From JADHLJ01 sp038118725 (GTDB lineage: Bacteria; Pseudomonadota; Alphaproteobacteria; Thalassobaculales; Thalassobaculaceae): 31,149 nt of DNA. Positions 8,134 to 16,121 of the stretch are shown one piece after another. Location: assembly GCA_038118725.1 (NCBI GenBank), contig JAYOIK010000065.1:1-31149 (forward strand). The letters run 5' to 3'. Below the pieces are notes generated by a model. The model did no database searches. It was not told where the DNA came from and was given only the letters and a program-made list of their open reading frames with translations. Positions within the stretch are counted from its first letter, which is position 1, and every line of letters starts with the position of its first letter. Made by a program: the position numbers and the translations under genes.

Positions 8134-8370
8134 TTAAATGGGAACAACCCGATACAGTGTAACCCATCGCCCTCCGCCCGGTAAGCCGCGCCCGCCGACG
8201 CCGACCGCCGCATCATCGGACGCGACAAGTTTGTTTGGAAACGATCCCGCGACGGGATACAATTCGCCGAGCGGATCAACGCCGAGGACTTCAATGGCGC
8301 CATCTCCCCATGGTTTCGAAAACTCCGGCGCGCGCCTCGTAAAGCCCATGCCACACCGGCCCCATGTCAC
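8134..8370 (-). CDS. Possible small protein of unknown function
   Basis: A 78-codon frame on the minus strand lies in the 321-bp gap between the divergent TPR-glycosyltransferase and hisH-like genes, ending 41 bp before the former. An in-frame TGA five codons before the ATG at 8370 rules out an N-terminal extension; an ATG at 8349 is an alternative start. The central part (GAIEVLGVDPLGELYPV, then GGGRWVTLYRVVPI) reads like real protein, and third positions are GC-rich as in the neighbours. I recognise no family, and the Shine-Dalgarno is weak. It could be a small gene, the 3' remnant of a larger one, or chance. The rest of the gap (8371-8413) shows nothing else. Confidence 0.3.
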   Translation of the reverse strand: MTWGRCGMGFTRRAPEFSKPWGDGAIEVLGVDPLGELYPVAGSFPNKLVASDDAAVGVGGRGLPGGGRWVTLYRVVPI

Positions 8371-8413
8371 GGTCCGGTCAGCGCCCCCCCGTCAAGGGCA
8401 TGCGTAAAACAGC

Positions 8414-9061
8414 ATGGTACTTTTGTTGGACCTTGAATTCTGCAACATAAAATCCGTGGAGCTCGCGTTTGAGCGGATCGGCGTGTCGGTAACGCTCGGT
8501 TCATCACGGAGCGATATCGACGCCGCCGATATCGTTGTCCTGCCCGGGGTCGGGTCCTTCAAAACGGCGATGGCGAGGCTCAACGACACAGGGTTGCCGG
8601 AGGCTCTGAGACGCCATGCGCTGGAGCGGCGGCGCCCCCTAGTCGGCATCTGCCTCGGCATGCAGTTGCTCGCCGATGCAAGTACCGAGCATGGCCGGCA
8701 TCAAGGGCTCGGCATCATACCAGGCGTCGTTCGAAAGCTTACAAGCAGTGGCGCGGGAGACCGGGTGCCGAACATGGGATGGTCGGACTTGGCCATTCCC
8801 CGGGAAAACCCCTTCATCCCTAGGATGTTCGATGGCGAGGCCGCCTATTTCGCGCACAGCTATCACTTCATCCCCGAGGACGACGGTGACGTGGTCGCGA
8901 CGATTACCCATGGAGACGGGCCGGTGACGGCGGTTGTCGCCCGTGACAGGATCATCGGCATGCAGTTTCATCCCGAAAAAAGCCTGGATGTGGGGCTGGA
9001 GATCTTGAAGGCCGTGATGGACGCGCCGGCGATGCGCGGCGACGTGGAACAAACACCGTGA
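8414..9061 (+). CDS. hisH: HisH-type glutamine amidotransferase for sugar amidination (WbuY-like)
   Basis: A 215-residue class-I (triad) glutamine amidotransferase of HisH type. The nucleophile is C80 in GICLGMQLL, with the His-Glu pair H186/E188 in MQFHPEKS. It hydrolyses glutamine and passes ammonia to a HisF-type partner. The gene ends in a GTGA overlap with the following HisF-amidotransferase fusion (4 bp), so the two are translationally coupled and presumably form a complex. No other histidine-biosynthesis gene is present. The partner is a sugar amidotransferase, so this is the WbuY-type paralogue that feeds acetamidino-sugar synthesis rather than the imidazole-glycerol-phosphate enzyme. 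Start ATG 8414 has only a weak ribosome site; it keeps the normal N-terminal strand (MVLLLDLEFCNIKSVE). Confidence 0.88.
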   Translation: MVLLLDLEFCNIKSVELAFERIGVSVTLGSSRSDIDAADIVVLPGVGSFKTAMARLNDTGLPEALRRHALERRRPLVGICLGMQLLADASTEHGRHQGLGIIPGVVRKLTSSGAGDRVPNMGWSDLAIPRENPFIPRMFDGEAAYFAHSYHFIPEDDGDVVATITHGDGPVTAVVARDRIIGMQFHPEKSLDVGLEILKAVMDAPAMRGDVEQTP

Positions 9062-11106
9062 ACCGCCCGCGCCTCATCCCCCTGGTGCTTCTGAAGCAAG
9101 GCCTGGTGGTGCGAAGCTCCGGTTTCCAAACCCACCAGGCCATCGGCAACCCGATAAGCACGATCGGTCGGTTTTCTCATTGGAACGCGGATGAGTTGAT
9201 CGTCATCGATATCAGCGACTCGGATTTCCATGATCTTCGGCGTGACGATCTGCAACAGCGCTATGCCGGGCAAACCGTCCTCGACGTTCTGGCCGAGATC
9301 ACCAAGGTCTGCTTCATGCCGCTTACCTTCGGAGGACGGATTCGTACGTCGCGCGATATCGAGATGCGCCTGGGCGCCGGGGCCGACAAGGTCGCGATCA
9401 ACACCGCCAGCGTCGATAATCCGGGCTTCATTCGTATCGCGGCGGAAAACTTCGGCAGCCAGGCCATTGTCGCCAGCATCGACGTTCTTCTTCACCCGGA
9501 CGGCCGGCGAGAAGTGATGGTCGAGGCCGGAAAACGGGGAACCGGGTTCGCGCCCGCCGATTGGGCCCGCCGGGTCGAGGACCTTGGGGCCGGCGAGATA
9601 CTGCTCAACTCGATCGACCGGGATGGCCAGGGCAACGGGTTGGATCTGGAACTGATCCAGGACATCACCGAGGCGGTCAATGTGCCGGTGATCGCGTGCG
9701 GCGGCGTCGGGCGTTATGAGCACTTGTCACCGGCGATCACCCAAGCCGGCGCGAGCGCGGTGGCGGCGGCGAATATCTTTCATTTCTGTGAGTTGTCATA
9801 CCCGACCGCCAAGCGCCACATGATCGACGACGGTGTTCCCTTGCGCCCGGTCAAGCTGAACAGCCGTTGGTTCCCGCGCGAGCCGATCTATGACGACGCG
9901 GCGGAGGATACACGCGTGGAGGCGCGCCTGACCCGCGCCGATAACAGCGACTTCGTGGCCGCGACACCGGGCCCGAGGCCGCCGATCCAGTGGTGCACCC
10001 AATGCCTGTATCCCTCGATCAGCGCGGCGCCGATGGAGTTCGACGACGACGGCGTCTGCACGGGGTGCAAGATGTCGGCCTTGAAGGACACGATCACGTC
10101 CCAGGAGTGGGATCGCCGCAAGGAACTCCTGCGCGACATCCTGGAGAGCAACCGATCCCACGACGGCTCGCGTCATGACTGCGTCATCGCGGTCAGCGGC
10201 GGCAAGGACAGTTGGTTCCAGATCCATGTGATCAAGAACGAACTCGGGCTGAACCCGCTCCTGGTCACCTATGACGGCAACAACTGGACGGAGGTTGGTT
10301 GGCGCAACCTCCTGCGCATGAAAGAGGTCTTCGGATGCGACCACATTGTCGTTTCGCCCTCGACCGATACGCTGAAGAAACTCAACCGTCTCGGCGTCGA
10401 GATTCTCGGCGACATGAGCTGGCATGCCCATGTCGGGATTACCACGGTTCCAGTTCGGGTCGCGGTGGAGAACCAGATACCGATCGTGATCTGGGGCGAG
10501 CACGGCTATCAGGACCTGTGCGGCCAGTTCGATCTCAACGACTTTCCGGAAATGAGCTATCGCGACCGGCTCGAACATTTCGCGCGGGGCTATGAGTGGA
10601 ACTATTTCGTCGGTCGCGAGGAATTGGAGGAACGGGACCTCATCCACTGGCGGTACCCCTCGGATCAGGCGCTCCACGACCTGGATTGCCGAGGGATCTA
10701 TCTCGGAAACTACGTTTTCTGGGACGCCAACCGGCATGTCGAGCTGATGATCGAGAAATACGGCTTCGAACTGCCGAAGGAACCCTTCGACCGGACCTAT
10801 CGGCGCATGTCCAACCTGGACGACATGCACGAGAACGGCGCGCATGACTATCTGAAATACATCAAGTTCGGCTACGGACGCTGCACCGACCATGTCTGCA
10901 AGGACATCCGCGCCGGCCTGATGACCCGCGAGGAAGGCATTGAACTGATCAAGCGCTATGATCATGTGCGGCCGAAGGACTTGGACCGGTGGCTGGACTA
11001 TGTGGGCATGGATGCCGATAGGTTCGACAGGCTCGCCGATACGTTCCGCGATCCGCGCGTCTGGTGGATGGAGAACGGGGAATGGAAACGCCATGAGGTT
11101 TCCTGA
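9058..11106 (+). CDS. HisF-type barrel fused to N-acetyl sugar amidotransferase (WbuZ-WbuX/PseA-like)
   Basis: A 682-residue fusion. Residues 1 to about 262 form a HisF-like (beta/alpha)8 barrel (GNPISTIGRFSHWNADELI, VASID, LLNSIDRDGQGNG, CGGVGRYEH, ANIFHFCELSYP). After a linker of about 45 residues, about 310-682 is the N-acetyl sugar amidotransferase family (WbuX/PseA/LegG type), with two CxxC pairs (C313/C316, C334/C337) likely binding zinc and the PP-loop SGGKDS at 380-385 for adenylation. These enzymes convert an N-acetyl group on a sugar such as pseudaminic or legionaminic acid or 2-acetamido-fucose to acetamidino, using ATP and ammonia. The HisF domain has LVLLKQG where true HisF has CLDVKDG, losing catalytic Asp11, so it should not make imidazole glycerol phosphate. 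GTG start, overlapping the hisH stop by 4 bp. Confidence 0.9.
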   Translation: MNRPRLIPLVLLKQGLVVRSSGFQTHQAIGNPISTIGRFSHWNADELIVIDISDSDFHDLRRDDLQQRYAGQTVLDVLAEITKVCFMPLTFGGRIRTSRDIEMRLGAGADKVAINTASVDNPGFIRIAAENFGSQAIVASIDVLLHPDGRREVMVEAGKRGTGFAPADWARRVEDLGAGEILLNSIDRDGQGNGLDLELIQDITEAVNVPVIACGGVGRYEHLSPAITQAGASAVAAANIFHFCELSYPTAKRHMIDDGVPLRPVKLNSRWFPREPIYDDAAEDTRVEARLTRADNSDFVAATPGPRPPIQWCTQCLYPSISAAPMEFDDDGVCTGCKMSALKDTITSQEWDRRKELLRDILESNRSHDGSRHDCVIAVSGGKDSWFQIHVIKNELGLNPLLVTYDGNNWTEVGWRNLLRMKEVFGCDHIVVSPSTDTLKKLNRLGVEILGDMSWHAHVGITTVPVRVAVENQIPIVIWGEHGYQDLCGQFDLNDFPEMSYRDRLEHFARGYEWNYFVGREELEERDLIHWRYPSDQALHDLDCRGIYLGNYVFWDANRHVELMIEKYGFELPKEPFDRTYRRMSNLDDMHENGAHDYLKYIKFGYGRCTDHVCKDIRAGLMTREEGIELIKRYDHVRPKDLDRWLDYVGMDADRFDRLADTFRDPRVWWMENGEWKRHEVS

Positions 11107-11160
11107 CATCGACCGTCCGATATCCGGGCCGAGCCTTGGCCACGCGAAAGGATGGATCAA

Positions 11161-12185
11161 ATGGCCGAGGATTTAGGCGAGCCGCTCTCGGTCGACGATC
11201 TCTGCCCCAAGGACCTGATCGAGGGATGGGAAGCCGCGTTCATGCGCGACGTAAAGCGCCTCAACGCGGCCACCGACCGGTTGGTGGATGTCGACTGCCC
11301 CGCCTGCGATGGCGACGAGCGTGAACCGGCTTTCGAGAAGTACGGCTTTCGCTATGTTCGATGCGCCGAATGCCGAACCCTGTTCATGACGCCCAGGCCC
11401 TCCGAAAGCCTCATGGCCGACTACTACGCGAACTCGGAAAACTACGCGTTCTGGAGCGAGCATATCTTTCCCGCGACCGACGCGGCGCGGCGGGAGAAGA
11501 TCCACCTAGGACGGCTCGACCGAGTGCTGGACCTTTGCGATCGCCATGACGTTCCGACCGGCGCGCTGCTCGAAGTCGGCGCGGGATACGGGACCTTCGG
11601 GGCGCTTGCGCTGGCGAGCAAGCGGTTTAACCATGTCGTCGCCGTGGAACCCACGCCCGAGATGGCGGAGGCTTGCCGCGCGGCGGGGCTCGACGTCACC
11701 GAGAGCGCCGGATCGAGGATATTCCCGAGGGCACCCACGCGGCGGATGTCGTGGTTTCCCTGGAGGTCATCGAGCATCTGTTCGATCCAAAGGTCTTCAT
11801 CGCGCGTTGCGCCGACCTGCTCAAACCAGGGGGATTGCTGATCCTGTCCGGCCCCAACGGCGACGGCTTTGATATCGCCACGCTCGGTCCAGGGTCCCAG
11901 GCGATCGACGTGGAGCACGTCAATCTGTTCAACCCCGGATCCCTGGAAGCCCTTCTGAGAGCCAACGGCTTCGCTGATATCGCGGTGTCGACCCCTGGCC
12001 GCCTGGACGCGGAAATCGTCCGGGAGGCGGCCTTGGCCGGCGAGTTCGATTTGTCGGAGCAACCCTTCCTGCGACGGGTTCTCATCGATGAATGGGAAGA
12101 CCTGGGCTGGCCGTTCCAACGATTTCTCGCCGAGACCGGCTTGTCGTCTCACATGTGGATCACCGCCCGACGCCCGCACGACTGA
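11161..12185 (+). pseudogene. Class I SAM methyltransferase with N-terminal zinc motif, split by a frameshift
   Basis: Two overlapping frames give one methyltransferase of about 341 codons if a single base is restored near 11705-11712. The first frame has a zinc-binding module (C46xxC49 and C68xxC71, with CPAC and CAEC) and SAM motif I LLEVGAGYGTFG. The second continues with IEDIPEGTHAADVVVSLEVIE (motif II region), LLKPGGLLILSGPN and the C-terminal domain. In the written sequence the first frame continues as unrelated residues to 11841. One C missing from a short C run (GCC-CGG read as GCCGG) explains it. I start at ATG 11161, with AAAGGA eight bases upstream; ATG 11152 lacks a spaced site. 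It follows the amidotransferase by 54 bp, suggesting a role on the same glycan. No slippery heptamer is visible. Confidence 0.75.
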
Positions 12186-12207
12186 GGCGGCGAGCAAGCG
12201 CGGTCGG

Positions 12208-12228
12208 ACGGATCACCCATCCGTTTTT
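12208..12228 (+). terminator. Short rho-independent terminator after the methyltransferase gene
   Basis: A 6-bp stem ACGGAT/ATCCGT with a 5-base loop (12214-12218) is followed by five T residues at 12224-12228. It lies 22 bp after the methyltransferase stop, in the 48-bp gap between two convergent genes. The stem is short, so strength is uncertain. It would close the rightward hisH-amidotransferase-methyltransferase unit. Confidence 0.5.
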
Positions 12229-12233
12229 CGGCT

Positions 12234-13871
12234 CTACTCCGCCGCGAGCGCCGGCCGTCCGGCTTCAAAACGAAACCCGCGATAGTCGTCGGCGACGATC
12301 TCCTCGCAGGTGCGGCGATAGGAGCCGACACCGGCGATATAGGGCATGAACAGGCGTGGTTTTCCGGGGATGTTGGCGCCCATGTACCAGGAATTCGCGC
12401 GCGGGAAGAGTGTCTGGTGGGCGACCTCCTGCACATGGTCGACCCAGTGATCCTCGGCGGCGCGCTCCGGTTCGATAAGCGCCATTCCTCGCTCGCGCAT
12501 ATGGATGACCGTGTCGACGATCAGATCCACATGCTGCTCGATTGAGTTCATCATATTGCCCTTGACCGAGGGGCTCCCGGGCCCCGTGACCATGAACATA
12601 TTCGGGAATCCCTCGGACATCAGCCCCAGATAGGTCCGCGGTCCGGCCTCCCATTTCTTCTTGAGCGCCAAGTCGTCACGACCCCGGATATCGACGTTGA
12701 ACAAGGTGCCGGTCATGGCGTCGAAGCCGGTCGCGAAAACAACCATGTCGAACGCGAATTCGCGCTCCCCGACACAAAGACCCGTCTCGGTAAATCGCTG
12801 GATCGGCGTCTCGCTGATATCCACCAGATCCACATTGTCGCGGTTGAAGGTCTGGTAGTAGCCGTTATCAATGCATATGCGCTTGGTGCCGATGGGATGG
12901 GTCTTGGGACAGAGAATCTCCGCCGTCACCGGATCCTCGACAATCGAGCGGATCTTGTTCCGCACGAACTCGGCCATCGTGTCATTGGACGCCTGGTTCG
13001 TGAGAATATCGTTGAACGCCCCGAGGAACGCGCCGGTCCCCGCCTCCCACCGCGCCTCGAACGTCGCTTGGCGTTCCTCCTCGCTCACTTCCAGAGCGGA
13101 TTTGTCGTTCACCTCGCGCAGCACGCCGTTCGGCATGTACCTCATTTCCGCGCGCTTTTCCGCGTAGCCGTGTTTCCAGGAGTTCGCGTATTCCTCGGTC
13201 ATCGGCATGTTACGCGCCGGGATCGAGAAATTCGCCTGTCGCTGAAAGACCGTCAGATGCGCCGCCGTCTCGGCGATCACCGGTATCGCCTGGATGCCGG
13301 TGGAGCCGGTGCCGATCACCGCGACCCTTTTGCCGCGAAAATCGACCGGCTCGCGCGGCCAGCGACCAGTGTGATGGGTCTCGCCCTGGTAATCTTCCAG
13401 TCCTTGGAAATCCGGCACCTGGGCGGTGGAGATGCACCCACCGGCCATGACGAAATACCGCGCCGTGACCGTGTCGCCCTTGTCGGTTTCGATGACCCAA
13501 TGCCGCCTGGCCTCGTCGAACCGCGCCGCGCGGACCTCGGTGGCGAACTGGATGTCCCGGGCGAGATCAAAGCGCTCGGCGACATGCTTGGCGTATTCCA
13601 GGATCGTCTCCTGAGCCGAGAATTTCTCGGGCCAGTCCCATTCCTGCTGTAGGGCTTCGTCGAACCCGAAGGAGTACTGCATGCTTTCAACGTCGCAGCG
13701 CGCGCCGGGATAGCGGTTCCAGTACCAGGTCCCGCCGACCCCCTCGCCGCGCTCGAAACACTGGGCCTTCAGCCCGGCCTTGCGCAAGCGATGCAGCAGG
13801 TAGAGGCCGGAAAAACCCGCGCCCACGACAACGACATCCACCGTGGGCGAATCTTCCGTCGGATTACTCAT
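12234..13871 (-). CDS. Flavin-containing monooxygenase, Baeyer-Villiger type
   Basis: A 545-residue class B flavoprotein monooxygenase of usual length. The FAD Rossmann motif GAGFSG is at 17-22 and the NADPH Rossmann motif GTGSTG at 187-192. Between them, residues 161-172 (YQGETHHTGRWP) match the Baeyer-Villiger fingerprint [FY]xGxxxHxxxWP. It would use NADPH and O2 to insert oxygen next to a carbonyl, giving an ester or lactone; the substrate is unknown (cyclohexanone, steroid or terpene ketone monooxygenases share these motifs). Start ATG 13871 has a strong GGAGG site nine to ten bases upstream. A carboxymuconolactone decarboxylase-family gene is divergent 104 bp away, perhaps sharing its control region. 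Confidence 0.88.
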   Translation of the reverse strand: MSNPTEDSPTVDVVVVGAGFSGLYLLHRLRKAGLKAQCFERGEGVGGTWYWNRYPGARCDVESMQYSFGFDEALQQEWDWPEKFSAQETILEYAKHVAERFDLARDIQFATEVRAARFDEARRHWVIETDKGDTVTARYFVMAGGCISTAQVPDFQGLEDYQGETHHTGRWPREPVDFRGKRVAVIGTGSTGIQAIPVIAETAAHLTVFQRQANFSIPARNMPMTEEYANSWKHGYAEKRAEMRYMPNGVLREVNDKSALEVSEEERQATFEARWEAGTGAFLGAFNDILTNQASNDTMAEFVRNKIRSIVEDPVTAEILCPKTHPIGTKRICIDNGYYQTFNRDNVDLVDISETPIQRFTETGLCVGEREFAFDMVVFATGFDAMTGTLFNVDIRGRDDLALKKKWEAGPRTYLGLMSEGFPNMFMVTGPGSPSVKGNMMNSIEQHVDLIVDTVIHMRERGMALIEPERAAEDHWVDHVQEVAHQTLFPRANSWYMGANIPGKPRLFMPYIAGVGSYRRTCEEIVADDYRGFRFEAGRPALAAE

Positions 13872-13975
13872 TGAATTTTACCTCCGAATACCGCGCTAGC
13901 GATGCGCGAACCCTAGTTTAGTATATGCTGGTGGTAACAGACATCCCACCCGGACCACGAATTCAAGGAAATCGC

Positions 13976-14524
13976 ATGACACGCGTCCCTGTCTTGAAAT
14001 CACCCGACGAGCTCTCCGGCGAGGCGCGCCGCATCGCGGAGAAAATCGTCGACACTCGGAAATCCCTCGAAGGCCCCTTCTCTGTCTGGATGCACGCGCC
14101 GGAATGGGCCGAACGAGTCGCGCATCTCGGAACCTTGGTGCGCTGGGAAGGGACGCTGGATCTTCGCGCCCGCACTCTCGCGGCCCTGGTGACCGGACGT
14201 CATTTTCACGCTCAGTATGTCTGGGGCATCCAGGGCGTTATCGGCGCCGAGCGGAACATTCCGCGCGCGACAATCGACGCGATCCGCGACGGGCACTCCG
14301 ACGGGATAGCGCCGGAGGATCTCGAGATCATCGATTTCACCCGTCAGCTCCTGCGAACCAACCGTGTCGAGGATGCCCTGGCGCAAGCGGTCATGGCACG
14401 CCTGGGCACGGATCAATATGTGCAATTGACGACTTGTATCGGCTACTACGCGATGCTGGCAATGACAGTGAACGCGGCCGATCTCGCGCCCAACCCAAAC
14501 CACGAGGCGCTGCCCACCGCCTAA
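13976..14524 (+). CDS. Carboxymuconolactone decarboxylase / AhpD-like family protein
   Basis: A 182-residue all-helical protein of the carboxymuconolactone decarboxylase superfamily. The core signature LDLRARTLAALVTGRHFHAQ (cut at 20) is followed by YVWGIQGVIG and then the helical C-terminal half with LVQLTTCIGYYA-like packing (here YVQLTTCIGYYAML). The position equivalent to the CxxC pair of AhpD peroxidases has no cysteines, so it is not a redox peroxidase of that type and may be a decarboxylase-like enzyme or a ring-cleavage accessory. Start ATG 13976 has AAGGA six bases upstream. It is divergent from the Baeyer-Villiger monooxygenase, a pairing that suggests a shared ketone or aromatic pathway (inference). 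Confidence 0.8.
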   Translation: MTRVPVLKSPDELSGEARRIAEKIVDTRKSLEGPFSVWMHAPEWAERVAHLGTLVRWEGTLDLRARTLAALVTGRHFHAQYVWGIQGVIGAERNIPRATIDAIRDGHSDGIAPEDLEIIDFTRQLLRTNRVEDALAQAVMARLGTDQYVQLTTCIGYYAMLAMTVNAADLAPNPNHEALPTA

Positions 14525-14613
14525 AGATCAAGATCCGCTATAGTCGGCGTGACCGTTTACCGCCAGTTCAGCTTTAGGCCGCCCCTACCGCGCCGCCCGG
14601 CGACGGGGCGCAT

Positions 14614-15954
14614 CTATTGAAACAATCCGCCTTGGCGCCGTTCGGCGTATAGAACTCGTCCCCCCAAGATGGCGGCCTCGGTCGCGAATGCCGCGATCAA
14701 CGACGACACACCGACCACGGCGCCATTTGCATCGGACATCGAAAGCGCTATCGCACCGACCGCGCCGACCGCCAGTATCCGGGCCGTGGAGGCGGCCGCG
14801 ATCGCGTTGGTTCTTCGACTTGCCAGTAACTGCCCTCGCGCGAAGGCGGCCGCTGTCATGCACAGGGCCAACAATGGAGATAGCGCGAGGGCGGGCGCGA
14901 TGTAATCCGCCATTGAGCGCGGCAAACCCATTACGTTCTCCAGCGCATAAAGGCGCACGACATCAATCTGAAACACACACATCGCCAGGCCGAACAAGAT
15001 CGCGAGGTGAACGGCGAATTTCCCGATCACGGGCGCGTCGGCGCGGCCGCGCGTCAAGGTCTGGACGGCCTGGGTAAGGTTCCTCAGCGGCCCTAGCAAG
15101 ACACGCATCATGGCGTCCAATACGCCGAAGGCGGCGAGCGCGAGTTCAGGCTGCACCAGGCGTCCCAGGAACAAACCCACCGTGAACGCCACGCCACTTT
15201 CCGCCGCCTGCATCAACATGACCGGCCAACCGAAACGCCACATTTCCTTATATGACGGCGGGGGTTCGCCGCTTGCGGGCAAGTCCAGATAGTATTTGCG
15301 AGCAACGATTACCGCATACACGCTTTCAATGGCGATACAAGCCGTTAAGGCCGCCATGCCGACCAGCGGACCGCTCGCCCGATCTTGCAACGCGGCCAAA
15401 ATCCCAAACAGGCCAATCAAACGGATCAACGTTCCAAGCGTGACCAGCGTCGTTCGCCGCCGCAACATCAACAACGCATAGGCGATCGATCGAAAGAAGA
15501 CGCACGGGACGATAAGCGTCGAAACGATCATGCATTTTTGGGCTTCCACCGCGACCGGCTCGCTTGCCCCGAACACCATGCCGAAGAAGACGATGCCCAA
15601 CGGCGTCAAGGCGATAAGCGCCCAAGCCCAGCCAACCAAGGCGAAAGTCTGAACGCTAAAAACCAGCAACCGGATCACGGACTTGCGGTCCTTGATATAG
15701 GAAATCGCGACGAACTGACAGGCCCACACGGGGCTTCCCAACGTGGCGTGCAGGTAAAAAGCCATGCTGTACGCGGCCAGGATCGGTTCGGGATCGGGCA
15801 TGCGCGCGAGAAACGCCGAAATGACCGCGTGCGACAACATGTGCAGCTCGGCCATGAAGATAAGCGGCGCGAAGAATCCATAAGCTTCGCGAATAGTGAC
15901 GCTCGCGCCTGTATTCGCGCGTCCGATCTTCGGGGAATTCCTCGACTTTTCCAA
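14614..15954 (-). CDS. MATE/ANKH-like polytopic membrane protein (MOP superfamily)
   Basis: A 446-residue inner-membrane protein with about 12 hydrophobic segments spread over the full length. The N-terminal pattern (REAYGFFAPLIFMAELHMLS, then AVISAFLARMPDPE) resembles the prokaryotic relatives of ANKH and MATE exporters, and I place it in the MOP flippase/exporter superfamily. Substrates in this group include drugs, pyrophosphate or organic anions, and lipid-linked sugars; nothing here decides. The only usable start in the frame is a TTG at 15954, because a TGA lies two codons upstream and no early ATG or GTG exists; a GAGG lies 13 bases before it. It stands alone between a convergent gene and the crotonase gene 167 bp upstream. 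Confidence 0.7.
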   Translation of the reverse strand: MEKSRNSPKIGRANTGASVTIREAYGFFAPLIFMAELHMLSHAVISAFLARMPDPEPILAAYSMAFYLHATLGSPVWACQFVAISYIKDRKSVIRLLVFSVQTFALVGWAWALIALTPLGIVFFGMVFGASEPVAVEAQKCMIVSTLIVPCVFFRSIAYALLMLRRRTTLVTLGTLIRLIGLFGILAALQDRASGPLVGMAALTACIAIESVYAVIVARKYYLDLPASGEPPPSYKEMWRFGWPVMLMQAAESGVAFTVGLFLGRLVQPELALAAFGVLDAMMRVLLGPLRNLTQAVQTLTRGRADAPVIGKFAVHLAILFGLAMCVFQIDVVRLYALENVMGLPRSMADYIAPALALSPLLALCMTAAAFARGQLLASRRTNAIAAASTARILAVGAVGAIALSMSDANGAVVGVSSLIAAFATEAAILGGRVLYAERRQGGLFQ

Positions 15955-16121
15955 TGTTCAGTAAAAACCTCGTCGTTGAGATCGGATGCCGCTCACCGTT
16001 CTCTCCTTCGTCGGACAGGTGGTCATCGCGGATGGACGGTTCGTGGTTACCGAGCCGGGCAAGACGTAAAAAACCTCGGAACATAACGAATGGAACAGGT
16101 GCATCGCCCTGTTGAGCCGCA

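Noticed and set aside
8414..9780. Histidine biosynthesis hisH-hisF pair
   Set aside because: No other his gene nearby, HisF Asp11 is missing, and the barrel is fused to a sugar amidotransferase.
9796..11160. Long leftward open frame (454 codons) opposite the HisF-amidotransferase fusion
   Set aside because: Antisense shadow; the plus-strand frame has CxxC, PP-loop and barrel motifs, this one has none.
11700..11720. Programmed ribosomal frameshift in the methyltransferase gene
   Set aside because: No slippery heptamer or downstream structure is visible; a missing base explains the break more simply.
15986..16069. 27-codon frame between the membrane protein and crotonase genes
   Set aside because: Too short, no ribosome site and no recognised family; chance frame.
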